A stretch of 64,000 nt of DNA from Nepenthes gracilis (Eukaryota; Streptophyta; Magnoliopsida; Caryophyllales; Nepenthaceae), in assembly GCA_033239525.1 (NCBI GenBank), contig BSYO01000003.1, forward strand, positions 24,793,540 to 24,857,539, given 5' to 3'. Positions 22,766 to 36,490 of the stretch are shown here, piece after piece. How positions within the stretch are numbered: the stretch's first letter is position 1; each line of letters opens with the position of its first letter. Made by a program: the position numbers and the translations under genes. The notes below the pieces were generated by a model that had not been told where the DNA came from, made no database searches, and worked only from the letters and a program-made list of their open reading frames with translations.

Positions 22766-25700
22766 TTGGCTATGGTAGGATGATGGTAGCAGTAGCAAAA
22801 TGATGGGATAATAAAAATATGAGTGACAAATAATAAATTGATTTTTTTCATTTGATCAAAAATATATAAAAATTTATTTTATTATTATTTTATTCTATTT
22901 GTATAACTAAACCTACCGATAAATGCTATATATTTGTTAAAATTATATAATGAAAATTAAATAAAGATTGTTTTGATAACAAGTGTTATTAAAAGTATTG
23001 TCCCAATTTTTATTAATTAATTTGCCTATTTTATACCAGGGATATGAAATATTATAATTTAGAAGTAGCCTTAAACTTGAATGGGCAATAGAAGTTACAT
23101 TTCTTATAAAGATAAAATCTATTTATTTTTATATATTAATCATTTATTTAAAATATATTATTATAATTTAATGATATTAAAATAATATATTTTTAATTTT
23201 TTAATAAATATTTATATCACCTTAAAAATTCAGATTTTTGAAAAAATAAAGGTTAATTTATATTAATTTTTTATAATTTTTTTCTAAAAATAATTTATTT
23301 ATATAAATAAATAAATAAAATAAAATATTATATTAACAAAAATGTCTTAAAAATAATTAAAGTCACTCACTGACGGGTGCCGATTACACGTTATTTTATT
23401 CTTCTTTTGGATTGAAAACAGCGTTCAATAGACAAACTCCCAAAAGCCGAAAGAATGATAGGCTGCCGATAAACTTTGCAACTCACCAATTAATATTTAT
23501 TTATTTTGTTTTCTAAAGTATTCCTTCTAGTATTAGAGTTGACAAGTCGTCCTATAGTTTATAATATCGGTTTTGATTTTTGAAAAAAAAAAAAATAAAT
23601 ACAAGAAAATTAATAAAAATTATAAAATAATATACCCATATTTTTCATAATATCTTTTTTTTTAATCTTAAATTTTTTTCTGTAAAAGAATATTTTTCCC
23701 TTTCTTATTCTTAACTAAATAAAAGATACTTATTATTAAAATCTTATTTTTTTGTTTATTTTTTAACCGAATAAAACAAATAAATATGTTTCTATTTGCA
23801 TACATTTTTATTTTTTCCATTATTTTTTCATTTTTTTTAATTTTTTCAAGACCAGAAACAATGTAAAGATCGCATGTCTTCTTATAATACAGATGTAGCT
23901 TTTGTTTTTGTCAACTATTGCCAATGGAAGGAGAAAATTTTGTTTAATAGAAGACATTATGGTGGAGTTAGTATAAGTTTTGAGGCAATCTTAATAATTT
24001 TTATGTGACATGTAGACTATAAGTTTAAATCATAAAAATAATTTTTATATAATATAAATTTAAAATGTATATATTTGATCTTTTTGTATTTAGTTGAGAA
24101 GTATGAACATTTTCATGAGATATTAACATGATACGACACTGGCTCAATAATAAGCAATTATTTTTTAAAAAATGATGACACTAAACCTTGGGACACAATA
24201 ATAAAATTTGTAGTTCATTATATTTTTAACTGATAAATAATATTATTTTATATTAATTAATAATAATATGTATATTTATTCTTTATTTATCAAAAATATT
24301 TTTTATAGAAAAGTATATAATTGAACTAATATAAATTTTTTAAAAAAATAAAACTATTATAATAGAAGAACAATGATGATACACTTTCATAAAATAGGAC
24401 AAAATGTAATATGGTAAATTTTTATATATTTGTCTATATATATATATTAACTTTACCTTTTATATTTTATTATTATCAAATGTTAACAAATTTAAGCAAA
24501 AATTTTGAGCAAAAGCTTATTCAAAATGTATTTCAAGCATATCTAAAATAAATCAAAAAGATATTCCAAACATGTCAAAGCACTTTAGATATTTAATAAA
24601 CTTAAGAAATTTTGCAATCCTATTAGACATACCAATAAACATGTCAAATACTAATACTTTATCCCTAAAGAGTGTTCATAGTTTTTAGGTATCTGACAAT
24701 ATAAAAATCTCATATATATATATATTGGACTTTTTTCTTAGTCCCCATATCACTTGTTCTCACAACACTCTCTAAATGTGACACGATGAGGTTCTTTAAG
24801 TGTGTAATTAATCTCTATTACGTTTTTTTTTTTTTTTTTTGTCATTCATGCTATTTCGATATCTCTAAATTAAATGTTCTTTCCCCATGGCGATCTAAAT
24901 CAGATGTCATCATACTTCTTGAAAGATTTTTACATCTTAAATATTCAAAAATCAACTATCTCAATCATTGTTGCTTAACTAACACATTTAGACCAAGAAA
25001 CCTTGTAAGTAGTGACCAGTCTTGTAATAGCACTATGTCTTAAATACCCCATTGCTCATAAAACTCAATCTCTTCGTACAAATATCAACAATTATTTACA
25101 TGTTCTTTTATTAGTGAGCTTATCTAGTATGCTTTTATAATTTTTAAATTTTAAAACTCTTAAAAAAGTTATGTTAAATAAAAAAACATATTCATATAAC
25201 CAATCTCATTATTATTAATATTATACAGGTTATAATATTTTTTCTGTAGATCTTTATATTTATAATCAAGAATCAACGAACAAGAATAAAAACTGTTTAA
25301 AGAAGTGAAAAGAATATACGTAGACAACTATGAAAATTGCAGCTCTTACATTGGAAAATTTCTTGCATTAAGATATTTCCTACTGTGCTCCTTAAAGGCC
25401 TAGAAGTCAAATACTAAAGATAATCACCATAACTCTACGGGTTTTCAAGAAAAAGTGATACCTGTTTCTTCTGTTTATGTCTATTGGTCCCTCTGTTTAT
25501 TCTTAGCTATAGCTAGCTTCAAGTTACCTTTTTGAATGCTTAAGTACAAAGCTATGTGATTAGTTGCTATCACTTAGCTGGATTGGAAGAAAAAGTTCAT
25601 CACTAATTACTTTGATTAATTAATAAGATAACCCCAACATTTCAAATTAAGCTTTACAGCCCGCTTAATTTTCCAGCATCATACGTACTTTGACACAAGA

Positions 25701-26440
25701 ATTTGAACTACCATATACTGCTATATGTATAAAAGATCTCGATCCCAAAATCCCTAAATTAGATGGTATAAAATATAATGTTTTTGATATATTTACCAGG
25801 TAAGGTTAAGTGATATTAAGCAATTTTGAATTAAACATGCAAAGTCATCGCAATTTTCAAATGCAATTGAGGGTGGCGAAAATTCAAAGCCAATCTTTAG
25901 CTATCAGACTTAAAACTATTGAAGGTAGCCATATATTGTATGAAAACTTGATTTTTTTTTTTTTATGAATTAAATCTTAACCATAACTAAAGTATCAGTG
26001 ATTTGTGGGAGGTGGGAGGAATTTATGCTTACCGATCAGATCTAATGAGCAAATAATAAATTTGCAAAAAAAATATAATAAAATATAACGAATTTTCACC
26101 AAAGTTTTTCCTATCTTAGTTCAAATTTTCTAAGTTGTAGATGGAGAACAAAAGATCAAGAAATTCAGCCTCAAATTTGAGAAATTATCTCTAATTAAGG
26201 GGATCAGTAACTCAAAATACAGATGCAAATTCAATTATGGACAAGTTGTCATCTCTTCCAATATATATAAGCTGCCAAGCTTAATTTGTTGAAGGAGAAT
26301 AATTCTTTTCTTATGTCAAAATAGAATAAACACCACAAGCCAAGCATAAAATTTTCAAAATATCTATGCACAAACAAATAGAGCAAGCACAATTTAATCT
26401 TCTCGATTTGAAAAGAGAAGAAATATATATATATATAAAT
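22766..26440. other. AT-rich spacer, no gene seen
   Basis: Long AT-rich intergenic region with several homopolymer runs (for example the T run near 24,823-24,840). Small open frames such as 24,786-25,043 look random. The part nearest the next gene (about 25,300-26,440) is less AT-biased but shows no exon-like sequence. Confidence 0.5.
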
Positions 26441-26664
26441 ACCTCCTCCCTTAATCTATAGCAATAGCATATGATTATATTCTTACTCTTTTAGTTGCAT
26501 GAATTTCTTCATCCACCAGCAATTTTCACGATCTACCTCTTCCTGTAAATTGAAGCTTAGGGACCAATCTCCAAGACGATGACCTTCTCCAGACTAGCAA
26601 GCTCCGTCAACTTTATTCCATCTGTTCTATACCATCATCATCAACAACAGATGGTGTAGTTAGC

Positions 26665-27183
26665 TCAAATGGAGCAGTAATTCACAATACTTCTCATAAC
26701 CTTTACCTGAGTGGTAAGACACTTTATGTAATGAGCAGTTTCATCAAACAAGCAGCACAAATCCATGGCGTGCCCTCCCGGCACGAGCCTGCGGAGCTCA
26801 TTTTCCTGGCTCGAATCAAGCATATTGTGACGCTTTCTTTTGGTCATTAGCTTCTTCCTTCTTACGGCATGGGAATCATTTTCCCTTAACCGACGAATCG
26901 ACGCATGCCTGCGTGCATGGATCCTGCTTCTGAGCATGATAAGCATGGCGCGACTCCATGCCTTTCCTGGTCCAACTGCCAACGCCATGGACGATTCTGC
27001 AGCAAACATAACCCTACGGTATCTCTTGCTGATCTCCCTAGAAGAAGATGAACAGGAAGTGGGTCTTTTGCTGTTGATCTTTTTTAGAGCTCGAAGAAAC
27101 CGAAAAGCAAACCTAGTTTTGATTGACCTAGGGTTTAAGGAGGACGAAGGGTGAGGATTCATGGAGGGCAGATTGATAATCAA
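26665..27183 (-). CDS. IBH1: IBH1-type atypical (non-DNA-binding) bHLH regulator
   Basis: Single-exon frame of 172 codons. IBH1 and its relatives are plant nuclear HLH proteins without a proper basic region; they restrain cell elongation in brassinosteroid/gibberellin signalling by sequestering other bHLH factors. Visible blocks are IKTRFAFRFLRALKKIN (residues 21-37), the conserved N-terminal motif; MALAVGPGKAWSRAMLIMLR (66-85); a basic linker KRKRHN (115-120); and the HLH part LRRLVPGGHAMDLCCLF (130-146) followed by helix 2, ETAHYIKCLTTQVKVMRSIV (148-167). Typical length for the family is about 150-200 residues. The likelier start is Met8 (27,162), since family members begin close to the RFAFRFLRALK motif; Met1 at 27,183 is the longest option. 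The motif match is strong. The choice between IBH1 and an IBH1-like paralogue is open. Confidence 0.85.
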   Translation of the reverse strand: MIINLPSMNPHPSSSLNPRSIKTRFAFRFLRALKKINSKRPTSCSSSSREISKRYRRVMFAAESSMALAVGPGKAWSRAMLIMLRSRIHARRHASIRRLRENDSHAVRRKKLMTKRKRHNMLDSSQENELRRLVPGGHAMDLCCLFDETAHYIKCLTTQVKVMRSIVNYCSI

Positions 27184-27243
27184 CGGTACAAATTCTGATT
27201 TCTGTGTCAGAAATTAGGGTTTGGCAGGAGGACGAGCCCAGCG

Positions 27244-27250
27244 TTTATAT
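27244..27250 (-). promoter_or_regulatory. Probable TATA box of the IBH1-type gene
   Basis: ATATAAA on the minus strand, 61 bp upstream of the first ATG (27,183) and about 82 bp upstream of the likelier ATG (27,162). A transcription start near 27,215 would leave a short leader. Prediction from motif and spacing only. Confidence 0.45.
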
Positions 27251-27419
27251 CTCTGAAAATGGTTGTGCAAAAAAACAGAAGCGATGGGAGAAAACAAACA
27301 CTCAGAGGATCAAGAGATCTTCCTTCTGACAACAAGGGTCCTCTTGCCAGAACGACAAAAGGGCAATTCAGTTCTGACAAAATCTGTACTAATGAAATTT
27401 AAATAGAAGAAACAGGAAA

Positions 27420-27545
27420 GGGTGGGGGCGGCGGAGGCGGACGTGTGAAGAGAAAATGAGGAAAGGACGAGGGAAGAGAGAGATCAGGAGGATGCCCGGC
27501 GGCGAGAGCGGTGGCAGATGGAGAAGACCAGCGAATCAGTCCACA
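27420..27545. other. GC/purine-rich upstream block
   Basis: A block of GGGTGGGGGCGGCGGAGGCG-type sequence, then GAGAGAGA-like purines, about 240 bp upstream of the IBH1-type start. It may be a GAGA/GC-rich promoter element on that gene's far side; no coding sequence is evident. Confidence 0.3.
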
Positions 27546-28086
27546 GTTTTGTAATGTCGATAGAACCCCAAAAATAAATAAATAAAATAATAATAAATTA
27601 ATTAAATTAAATTAAATTAAATAAGATAAAAGCTAGGATTGACGTACGTCTGAGATTTCATTTTCAAGTTTCTGGGAGAGGAAAAACGATGAAGTTATGT
27701 GGGGCTGAGAGGGCCAACCACCATATGATCGCACATGGTTCCGTTTTCCCACTTGGACTAGGGTGGGACCCCCCCTCCCCTTCTTTTATTTTTTGTCCGT
27801 TCTTATAATATTTTTTTTTTTTTAAATTTCAATAATATAACATTTCATCTATTAATATATATTAATAAAATTATATAAAAATTAATAAATAAATAATAAA
27901 TTATTTTAAAATATCTCCAAAGTCTTCCAACAATAATTTCTCAAAAATTTCTCTATTTTAGCCAGCTGTTTCCCTGTTCCTATTTTGTCCTCATTGCCGC
28001 TCCGTTTCAAATGGGTAGATATCACAGAGGTATGTTCATGGCATATTTGGAGGCCACATTTTTTTAATAGAGATATTCCCTATGTA

Positions 28087-28141
<55 letters not shown>

Positions 28142-28590
28142 TTAAGATTAAAATTTAACTTTAGATATTTCATTATAAAAATTATATATATTTATTTAAA
28201 AATTAATATCAAATGCATGTTTAATATGATATTTAAAAAATCAAAAAATAATTATTTATTTTTTTATAAAAAAATAAAATGTTATCCATTAGTTTTTTAT
28301 CTAATAATTTTTTTTTTTTTAAATGTAACATCCACATGCTGACTTATTGGGGTGTAAAGTAGTTCTTACTAAACTTCTAGTGGCTATAGGATGAAAAAAA
28401 CCTACGATATTATATTTTTAAAATTAAATTATTTATATAATAATTATTATTATTATATTTTTCTAATTAAAATATCATTATCTTTCTACGAAAACATGGT
28501 TTATTGTATAATCATATACACACAAATTATAAAATATTTATTTATTATTATTTTCATATATCAAAGCCCCTTTAATTAAATACTATTCAT
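27546..28590. other. AT-rich spacer with TTA microsatellite
   Basis: Non-coding AT-rich sequence. Its main feature is the perfect (TTA)n tract at 28,089-28,142, listed separately. A short less AT-rich stretch near 27,690-27,780 shows no motif. Confidence 0.5.
28089..28142. repeat. (TTA)n microsatellite
   Basis: About 18 uninterrupted ATT/TTA units. Confidence 0.95.
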
Positions 28591-29539
28591 CACTGTAGCT
28601 ACCAATCATCAATGGCGTTTCTGTAGCGCCCAATCGGCTTCATAATAACAACCGATCCCGGTGCCCATTTGCACTTCTCCTCACGAATCTTAAGGGGACC
28701 ACCGCCACCGTCATTGATACAGAATCCATCATTTATTCCAGCGGATTGATTGTTTACAGATCTAATATCGTTACTTTCTGCCAATCCGCATCGTTATTGT
28801 GCCAGACCTAGCCCATAGATCGGAAAACGCATCGTTCTCATGGCGACTGTAACGGCACGTTTGACAAAATCATCGGTTAAAACTCATCGTTTTGATCGTA
28901 GATCAATGACTCCTTGAAACCCAGATTGTGACCCGACTTTGCCAGCTAACTTTTGACAGATCTCTCACCAAAGGCCAAGTTCTCGTATAAGGTCCGATTC
29001 CCGCTAGCCTTCTACTGTGCCTTTGGCTCACATTCGCCGGCCACCACCCACCACTTCCGACATGGCTCTCCACGGCCGGCCGCTAATGACTTTTTCAGTG
29101 ACTTTCCAGTGATTTTTTGGTGTATTTTGACAATCTTTTAGGAATTCTTCAACGTCTTTTAATGAATTTTTTGACATTTTACAATGACTTTATTGTATAT
29201 TTTTCCCACCTTTTTCGAACCCTTTTAGTGACTTTTCCAATGTATTTTGGTAGCCTTCCGGCAACTTCTCTGGCAATATTTTCTGAACCTTCAAGGATAT
29301 GTCAACCATTTTCCATGATCGCCATGTCTATATATTTGTTTACTTCTATCTCATCTTTTATTGCAACTAATTTTGAGGTAATTATAAATTAAATTCTGTC
29401 TCATACCTCTAAAATACCAACCGTTTCTTTATGTACATCTTTATCCTCACTTTTTGACTCAATATACCGTAAATAACTGACACCTAATTGCTTTTTAATG
29501 TCACATAAAACTTTTTCAAATGATGTCTCTGTTATATAT
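28591..29539. other. Decayed sequence upstream of copia remnant, possibly its 5' part
   Basis: Higher GC than the flanks up to about 29,090, then T-rich sequence with repeated GTGACTTTTCCAATG-like phrases (29,090-29,260). It directly precedes recognisable copia sequence in the same transposon-like composition, so it may be the 5' LTR and gag region, but I could not match any gag motif. Short open frames here are not convincing. Confidence 0.3.
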
Positions 29540-32345
29540 ATTGCTAATAGTTCTCATATATTAATTAATTATGTTGGTCACGTATCCACCATCAACTTTT
29601 ATAATTTGGACACTTATTATCTTCTTAACTTGCTCCTATATCTCATATCTATTAGTTAACTTATTGAATGTAATTTTAACTTAATATTTTTTCACAAGGA
29701 TTGTGATGTTCAAAATTAAAAGACATGCAAGCTTGTTAAAACTAATCATAAAATTGATTATCTTTTGAGCTCACATTTTTGCATCTTTTATATTCATCTG
29801 CTACTATTGTATCTTTTAGCCTTTAGCACAGTTGACTAGGTCATCCCTCATTATCGTGTATTCAATTTTTAACCTCTAATGGTTACTTAAGGGAGGATAC
29901 ATTTAACTTTTTCAAATTTGTGTCATATTATTTAGAGAAATAAACAACCTTATCTTTTAACAAAGGTGTCTTTTTAGTTTTTACATCATTTGATTTAGTT
30001 TATTCTGATATCTAGGTCCCATCACTATTCTTACTAAATACGGATCTCGTTACTTTGTTATCTTTTTTGATAATTACTCTCGCAATATATGAATTTATCT
30101 TCTACATAATCGATCTAAGTTATTTAATGTATTTTGTAACTTTTGATCAATAATAAAAGCTCAATTCAATCACACAATTAAAATCTTTCATTTTTTATAA
30201 TACTCTGAAATATATAATCATCTTTTTTTTGGACAAACTTTAATAAATAGGTACTATGTATTATTATTTACATCCTTACACTTTCTAAAATACAATCGTA
30301 CAGAACGTAAATATCATTATATTCTTAACACTACCCATACATCTCTGTTTCTCTTTCAAAGTCTCTTGAGGGAGATGCTATACTTACATCTGTCCATACT
30401 ATTAATTATGTTTCATTTCCTACTATTTCAAACCAAATTCTTTATAAGCATCCTTATAAAAAGGTATTCGGTTATTATCTTCTAAAATTTTTGACAATGA
30501 CTACATTGTTCTTTTCCCTCCTTGTGAGTGTATCAAATTTGAACATTATCTTTTGCTATGTTCCTTTCTTGATTATGACATTGGACATAAAAATTATCAA
30601 TATTACAATCTAATAATAAAGTGTCTTCGTATTTTACAAAATATTTAATTCTAGAAAGACAAAAATTTCACTGACATCATGTCCTTCGCTTCATACACTT
30701 TCTTTTTATCTTAGATTTTTATTGAGCAATTATCGATCTACTTTTAGAATTTTTATTTGATATGTAACCTATAAACTAAACCACTCTTACTGAGTCTTGA
30801 TCATTCAATTCCCTCAACATCATATGTGTCTCTCCCATTAAGTATACACTCATCCTCCCCTTCTTCGTCACTATTAATATTTTTCTATTCTTAATGATTT
30901 TTATGAGCCATGCAAGTATCACGAAATATACTCTGATTCTTTCTGGTACCAAATTATAGCTGAAGAGTTTGATACTTTTTATAAAACTCTCACAAGAAAC
31001 TTAGTTATTCTTTCACCTGGTAAAATTACAATAGGGAACAAATGAGTATACATATAAAAAATAAATTTTGATGGTTCAAAAGTATGATATAAAGATCGTC
31101 TTATAACTAAAGGTTTTACCCAAGAGTATGTCATTGATCATGAAAAAATTTTCACTCATATTACACATCACTTCTATTCAATCTCTATTGGTTATAGCTA
31201 TTATATGCCAATGGTTTTTATTTTAAATAGATATAAATAATATATTTTTTCATAGAGATTTAACTGAGAAAGTTTACCTATGGCATCCTTCTAATTATCC
31301 TTATTTCAATAAATATTATACAATCTTAAGCACACTCCTCATATTTAGTTTGTCAAGTTCACCTTTACTATTTCACAACTTGAATTTGCTTTCAATTCTT
31401 ATGACTCTAGCTTTTTAACTCATCATATAGTTTTTAGTATTGATGATATAATTACTACTAATGGTCATAATTATGACATTTGTGCACTTAAATGCTTTTT
31501 TAATAAGCACTTTGAAATGTAGGATTTCGATTTTCCTTTATATTTTCTTGAACTTAAGTCAATTCTCACCTAATGACTATCATTTGATACAAGTTAAGTA
31601 TGATTTTGACCTTCTTTCTCATGCTAAACTCATTTACTATAAGAAGACTCCTAGTATTCTTAAATTTAATGTCAAACTCCATACTACTAATAATGAGCCT
31701 CTCTCTGATATTATCATTTATACCAACTGGTTAGAGCCTCATATGTGTTAACAGTATCGGGCCTAATATTATTTATACCGTATATCTTATTAGTCAATTT
31801 ATATCGACTATATATTTTGTTCACTGTGTAACTGTTCTTCGTATTCTCACTCTTCATTAGAGTTTTGAGTATATTCTAGTATTGATTTAATAAATAATCC
31901 TATTGATCAACGACATTATTTTTTTACCTATTAGATGATTCTCTCATCTTTTAGTGCAATAAAAAAGCAAACTATTATTACCTATTCTAGTAATGATATT
32001 GAATATTGTACTCTTACTGATTCTACATTTAAGTTTTTCTAACTTCGTTACCTTTTACAAGATATTGATACTAATTAACCCAGTAACATTACCTCTATTG
32101 CAATAATTATAATATTATTGAGATTATTTACGATAATATATCTCATGAACAAGTACAACATATCGAAATTAATTACTATTTTATGCATTATCACTTCAAG
32201 GAAGTCAACATTCGCCTATTGTTGCTTTTTTTGGGTGATATTTTTTATAAAAACTCTTCTACTTAATCGTCACATTAGTCTAATTTTCAAACTCAAATTA
32301 ATTTTTTCATATCATCTTGAGTTTTGCGGGGAATATTAAACATAT
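29540..32345 (+). mobile_element. Degenerate Ty1/copia retrotransposon (integrase, reverse transcriptase, RNase H)
   Basis: Copia peptide blocks appear in correct order on the plus strand with many stops and frame changes. About 29,640-29,710 resembles the GAG-pre-integrase block. SFDLVYSDI (about 29,985) is the integrase start 'F.LVHSDxWGP'. GDAILTSVHTINYVSFPT then KHPYKKVFGY (30,370-30,470) is the integrase 'WGxAVxTAxYLINRxPT...TPY' block. DGSKVxYKDRLITKGFTQEY (31,070-31,130) is the reverse transcriptase start. The HRDLTEKVYLWHPS sequence (31,250-31,290) corresponds to 'LxGxLxExVYMxQP'. SIDDIITTN-like sequence (about 31,440) stands for 'YVDDMIxTG'. HIEINYYFM (about 32,152) is the RNase H 'HIEIDxHFV' block, followed by LGDIFYK ('LADIFTK'). 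No intact frame survives, and LTRs could not be delimited. Confidence 0.8.
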
Positions 32346-35300
32346 AATATTGTTCTTTATTAATGATATAATATCCTTCATAAATTATCGCTATTTTCTA
32401 ATTTAGACTACTTATGTATATTATGATATATATAATAGTTTTTTTTAACTAAATAATTAATATCTTCTAATTTAAGTTATTTATATAATTACTATTATTA
32501 TAATTTTTTGAATTAAGACTACCTCATTCTTCTATAATAGATTGGCCATTGTACAATTATATATATGGATATTGTAAAAATCTTTCTTCCGATTTCTACA
32601 AGGTGTAAGATTAATCAATCCCACTATTAAATAAACTTATCTGAATAAAAGGCATGATGAATTGAGATATATTAATAATTAAATTAAAATTTTATATTAA
32701 TATATATTTTTTTTAATTATTGTAGCCTAGTTAAAAAAAAAAAAAAAACTCCAACGGCCATATACCCCTGAACTCTTTTTTTACTTCATTATTGTTTACG
32801 TTGAATGTCTTCGGTGTAAAAATTTTGATTTACTTCAAATATTTTGTGGGTTGAGCTAAAATATTTAGATTAATCATCTAAATATTTCATTTTTTTACTT
32901 AATAATATCCCATCTATTACATTTACAAAATGTGAAAAATTAAAAAAAAAAATTTAATGCCAAAAACGGTACATGGATCCCTCGCCGCTGGATTGCAACC
33001 CCGTGAAACAACCGTATAACGGTGGCCGTCCGATGAATGATGGTGGAGGAAAAACACTTTAAAAAAAAAAAAACTATTATGTACCTTGGAATGATTCTAA
33101 GTACAGTAATTTGCACACTGCAGCCGGTGGCCGGAGGGGGTTGCGGCCGGTGGCCAGGGTGTAGGGACAGAGATGGTGATATGGCCGAAAATATTTGGTC
33201 CTTAAATTTCAGAAAAGGAAAATTTTATTTTTATGCGGTATTAACTATTCAAATATTTCTATTAATAAATATTATTTGAAAATTAATTATTTCAGTAAAA
33301 AATTTCTGATCAAAAAGGTACAAGAGGTCTATATAAATAAATATTTCTAGACATCAAAATGTTTAATATTTTTATCAAACTAAACAATTGGCTAGAGGGA
33401 TTAGGGGAGGCAGCCTCTCCGCTTTGTGGCCATTGGATTGTTTTAGTCCTACATTCATAATTTTAAATTAAAAAAATAAAAAATATTCTTTTCAATTTTC
33501 TTTAAAATTATAGAGTATCAAAATATTTATAAAATAAAAAGTGTAAATATTTTTATTTTTCAAAAAAATTTAACATATAAATCAAATTTTTTATTAACAT
33601 ATTAAAAATTTTTAATATATATATATATATCAATCAGCATAAATAATTTAAACTAGTGATTATAAATGTAGCAGTGACATAATAAGTTATCCTATTATGC
33701 AAATTTTTTAAAATAAATTAAACAAAATATCTTCTATTTTTGTGGATATAAAAAAAAAAAAAAAATGAACACCCTTCATTTAATTGCCTCCATTTAATAA
33801 TTTTACTGATCAAAAAGAGAATTTATAGGTATTTTTTATCTAGAAAATAATAATTAAAAGTAGTATAGTTTATGGTTAATTTATATAGATTCGTACTTTA
33901 AATAGATTGGAATCTCACTTCTTCTCATTTAGTAGTTATGGGAGTTGTAAATTTTTAAAAAAATGGTAGACAGAATATATAAAAATGCATAAAATCAAAT
34001 CATGATGAAGATAATGCAAAGCTTCCAATCAGCTAAGGGAACAGATGATGGGACAAACAAAGCAACACAAGAAAGAGAACTATTTGGAAAATATTAAATG
34101 TATATTTTTATTAATATAACATTTATTTATTTATTTATTTATAAATTAATAATATAAATAAATAGTTAGAGAGATCATATTATTTGAATATCCCCGAGCA
34201 TCATCCTATCAAGAAATAATACAATCAAAACTCTCTAGTTCCTCAAAGGTAAAAATATTATTGACCTATTTGGTTTTTTTTTTTTAAAAAATACATAAAA
34301 AAAAATTAGATAAAAATATTATTATATGTTTGAACGCTTAAAAAATTAAAATAAAAAATATATAAGCAAACCATCTAAGTAAAATTATTTATTTTGTGAA
34401 ATTTTACTTTTCACTTGAAGTTATTTTTTAATTTTTTAAATTTTTAATTTTTTTTACATCTAATTATTTTTTTAAATATTTTTTTAAATATAATTTTGTA
34501 TACCAATTATATAGAGGTTAAAATATTTATTGAGAATGAAACTTTAAAAAAATAGAAACTATAAATTATAAATATTTTTTTTATTTAATATGAGGGTGTC
34601 TCTGTTCATTTTATGTGGAGCCAAAAAAGTTTAGGGCACGTTGACGATTTCGCTTAAAGGTATTATAAGCCCCACGTTGTATGTCCGGACAAAGGGCATG
34701 TGTCACTCCATACCAAAAGGGCACTACCCTTATCAATCAAGGTATAATTCTTGCTTGATATGTAAGTATCCATGCTCATCATAATCATTTATTTTTGCCT
34801 AACGAAATTTATTTAGAAAATATTACGTATGAGTAAAAATTTAACTCTCAAATAAATATTTTATAAAGTTTCTTAAAATTTAATTAGTTAATTAACTAAT
34901 TAATTTTTTATATGCTAAATAAAAAAATTTATATTTAGATTATAATTAATATAAGATTGTGTTACCATGTTTTATCTTTCATGATAGGTTAATTAAATTA
35001 AAAAAATTAAAATTTAAACATAATTTTATCGAATAATTATAATTTTTTTCATAATTTTTAATAACATAAAAGATAATACTTATTAAAATAACTCTCGCCG
35101 ATCACACAAAAAAATCTAAGTTTTGATAGGATTCAGTGCATTAGTGCTATTATAGTTGCAGTTGTTTACCTAACTTGCATTGTGTTAAGATTTCTTTGGG
35201 TCATGATCATCTTTTATGCATCTAATCAAGATGATATGGATGAGCTTTCCTTCTCACTCCACAAGCCTTGCAACAAAAATAATAGACGAAAGTCTCTATT

Positions 35301-35825
35301 TATTTACTGAATATTATTTTCTTTGTTTTTTGGCATTTGGACATGCATGATAAAAAAATTTTCTTATATTTTTATGTTTATCGTGTATAGAAAAACCAAT
35401 CAATGGAGAATAGTTTCTAAATCAATAAAAGATTTAAACTTCAAGTCAAAAAAACTAATTTTTTATTTTAAGAAAGAGAGAGTCATTTTTAAAAACTCAT
35501 CTACTACTTACTATTAATTAATCACAATTAATAAAAATTTTACCTGAATATAATAATATTATCAAAACATAACGTCCTATCCCATTGCTAAAAAGCACGC
35601 CTAAACTTGGCTTGCCAGCCACTTACATGGCAATGCATCAAGCCAGCAACATCCTCGTCGTCGCCATTCATGATCGCCTGTAGTCAATTTATAATATTAC
35701 TTACAAAAAAAAATTATAATATTATATTTTTTTTACTTATAATTTATAATATTATTAAAATAAATTTTAACTAATTTAAAAAATAATTAAATAATAATAT
35801 TTTTAAAAAAATCAAAGTTAAGGAT
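32346..35825. other. AT-rich spacer, no gene seen
   Basis: Mostly AT-rich non-coding DNA. Less AT-rich islands at 32,970-33,190 (with GGTGGCCG repeats) and 34,620-34,745 show no recognisable exon, RNA or transposon motif. The 80-codon frame at 33,037-33,279 is not convincing. Confidence 0.5.
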
Positions 35826-35829
35826 CAGG

Positions 35830-36451
35830 CTCAATACCTAATGGACATCTACTTCACACTTAGAAAGGGTATACCTAATACATACCTGTGAGGTATTTAT
35901 ATGTGTTTTTGTCAGAATAAACAGCACTAAAAGTATGTTTATATAGTATTTATGTACAGTTTAGATAGAATGTTAGCACTTAAATCGCACTACATGCAGC
36001 GTTTGTGTGCAAATAAGGGAAATTGAGGCATTTGATACGTGTCTATCTAATGCTTGCATACCAATTGAGTTATAAAAGCATGCTTGCATACATTATTGGC
36101 CATTTTTTAGGAAAAGGAGAAAAAATAGATGGGAAGAAGATAAGAGAAAGAAAAGGATAATAGAGAAATAAGAGGAATAAAATTTTGAACCATTTTAAAA
36201 TCAAATCTACTAAATTAAAAAATTAAGACAAGTATTTTAAACTCATTCTTTGATTTATATTTAAAATCATTTTATTTTGTTACATTTCTTATTTTGATGT
36301 ATATATACATAACCTTTTTATTTTTTTATTTTGAATATTATTATATGCACGTCATTTTTATCAAAGGCTTTTGAGTTTTATTTGGTTTTATAGGATATTT
36401 AAATATTTTATAGGATTTGTACAAAAAGGTAAATATTTGAAGTAACATATT

Positions 36452-36490
<39 letters not shown>

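Noticed and set aside
26840..27154. 104-codon plus-strand frame opposite the IBH1-type gene
   Set aside because: It is the antisense shadow of a clear minus-strand coding sequence.
33037..33279. 80-codon plus-strand frame in a GC-richer island
   Set aside because: No recognisable motif; it starts in a poly-A context and ends in AT-rich DNA.
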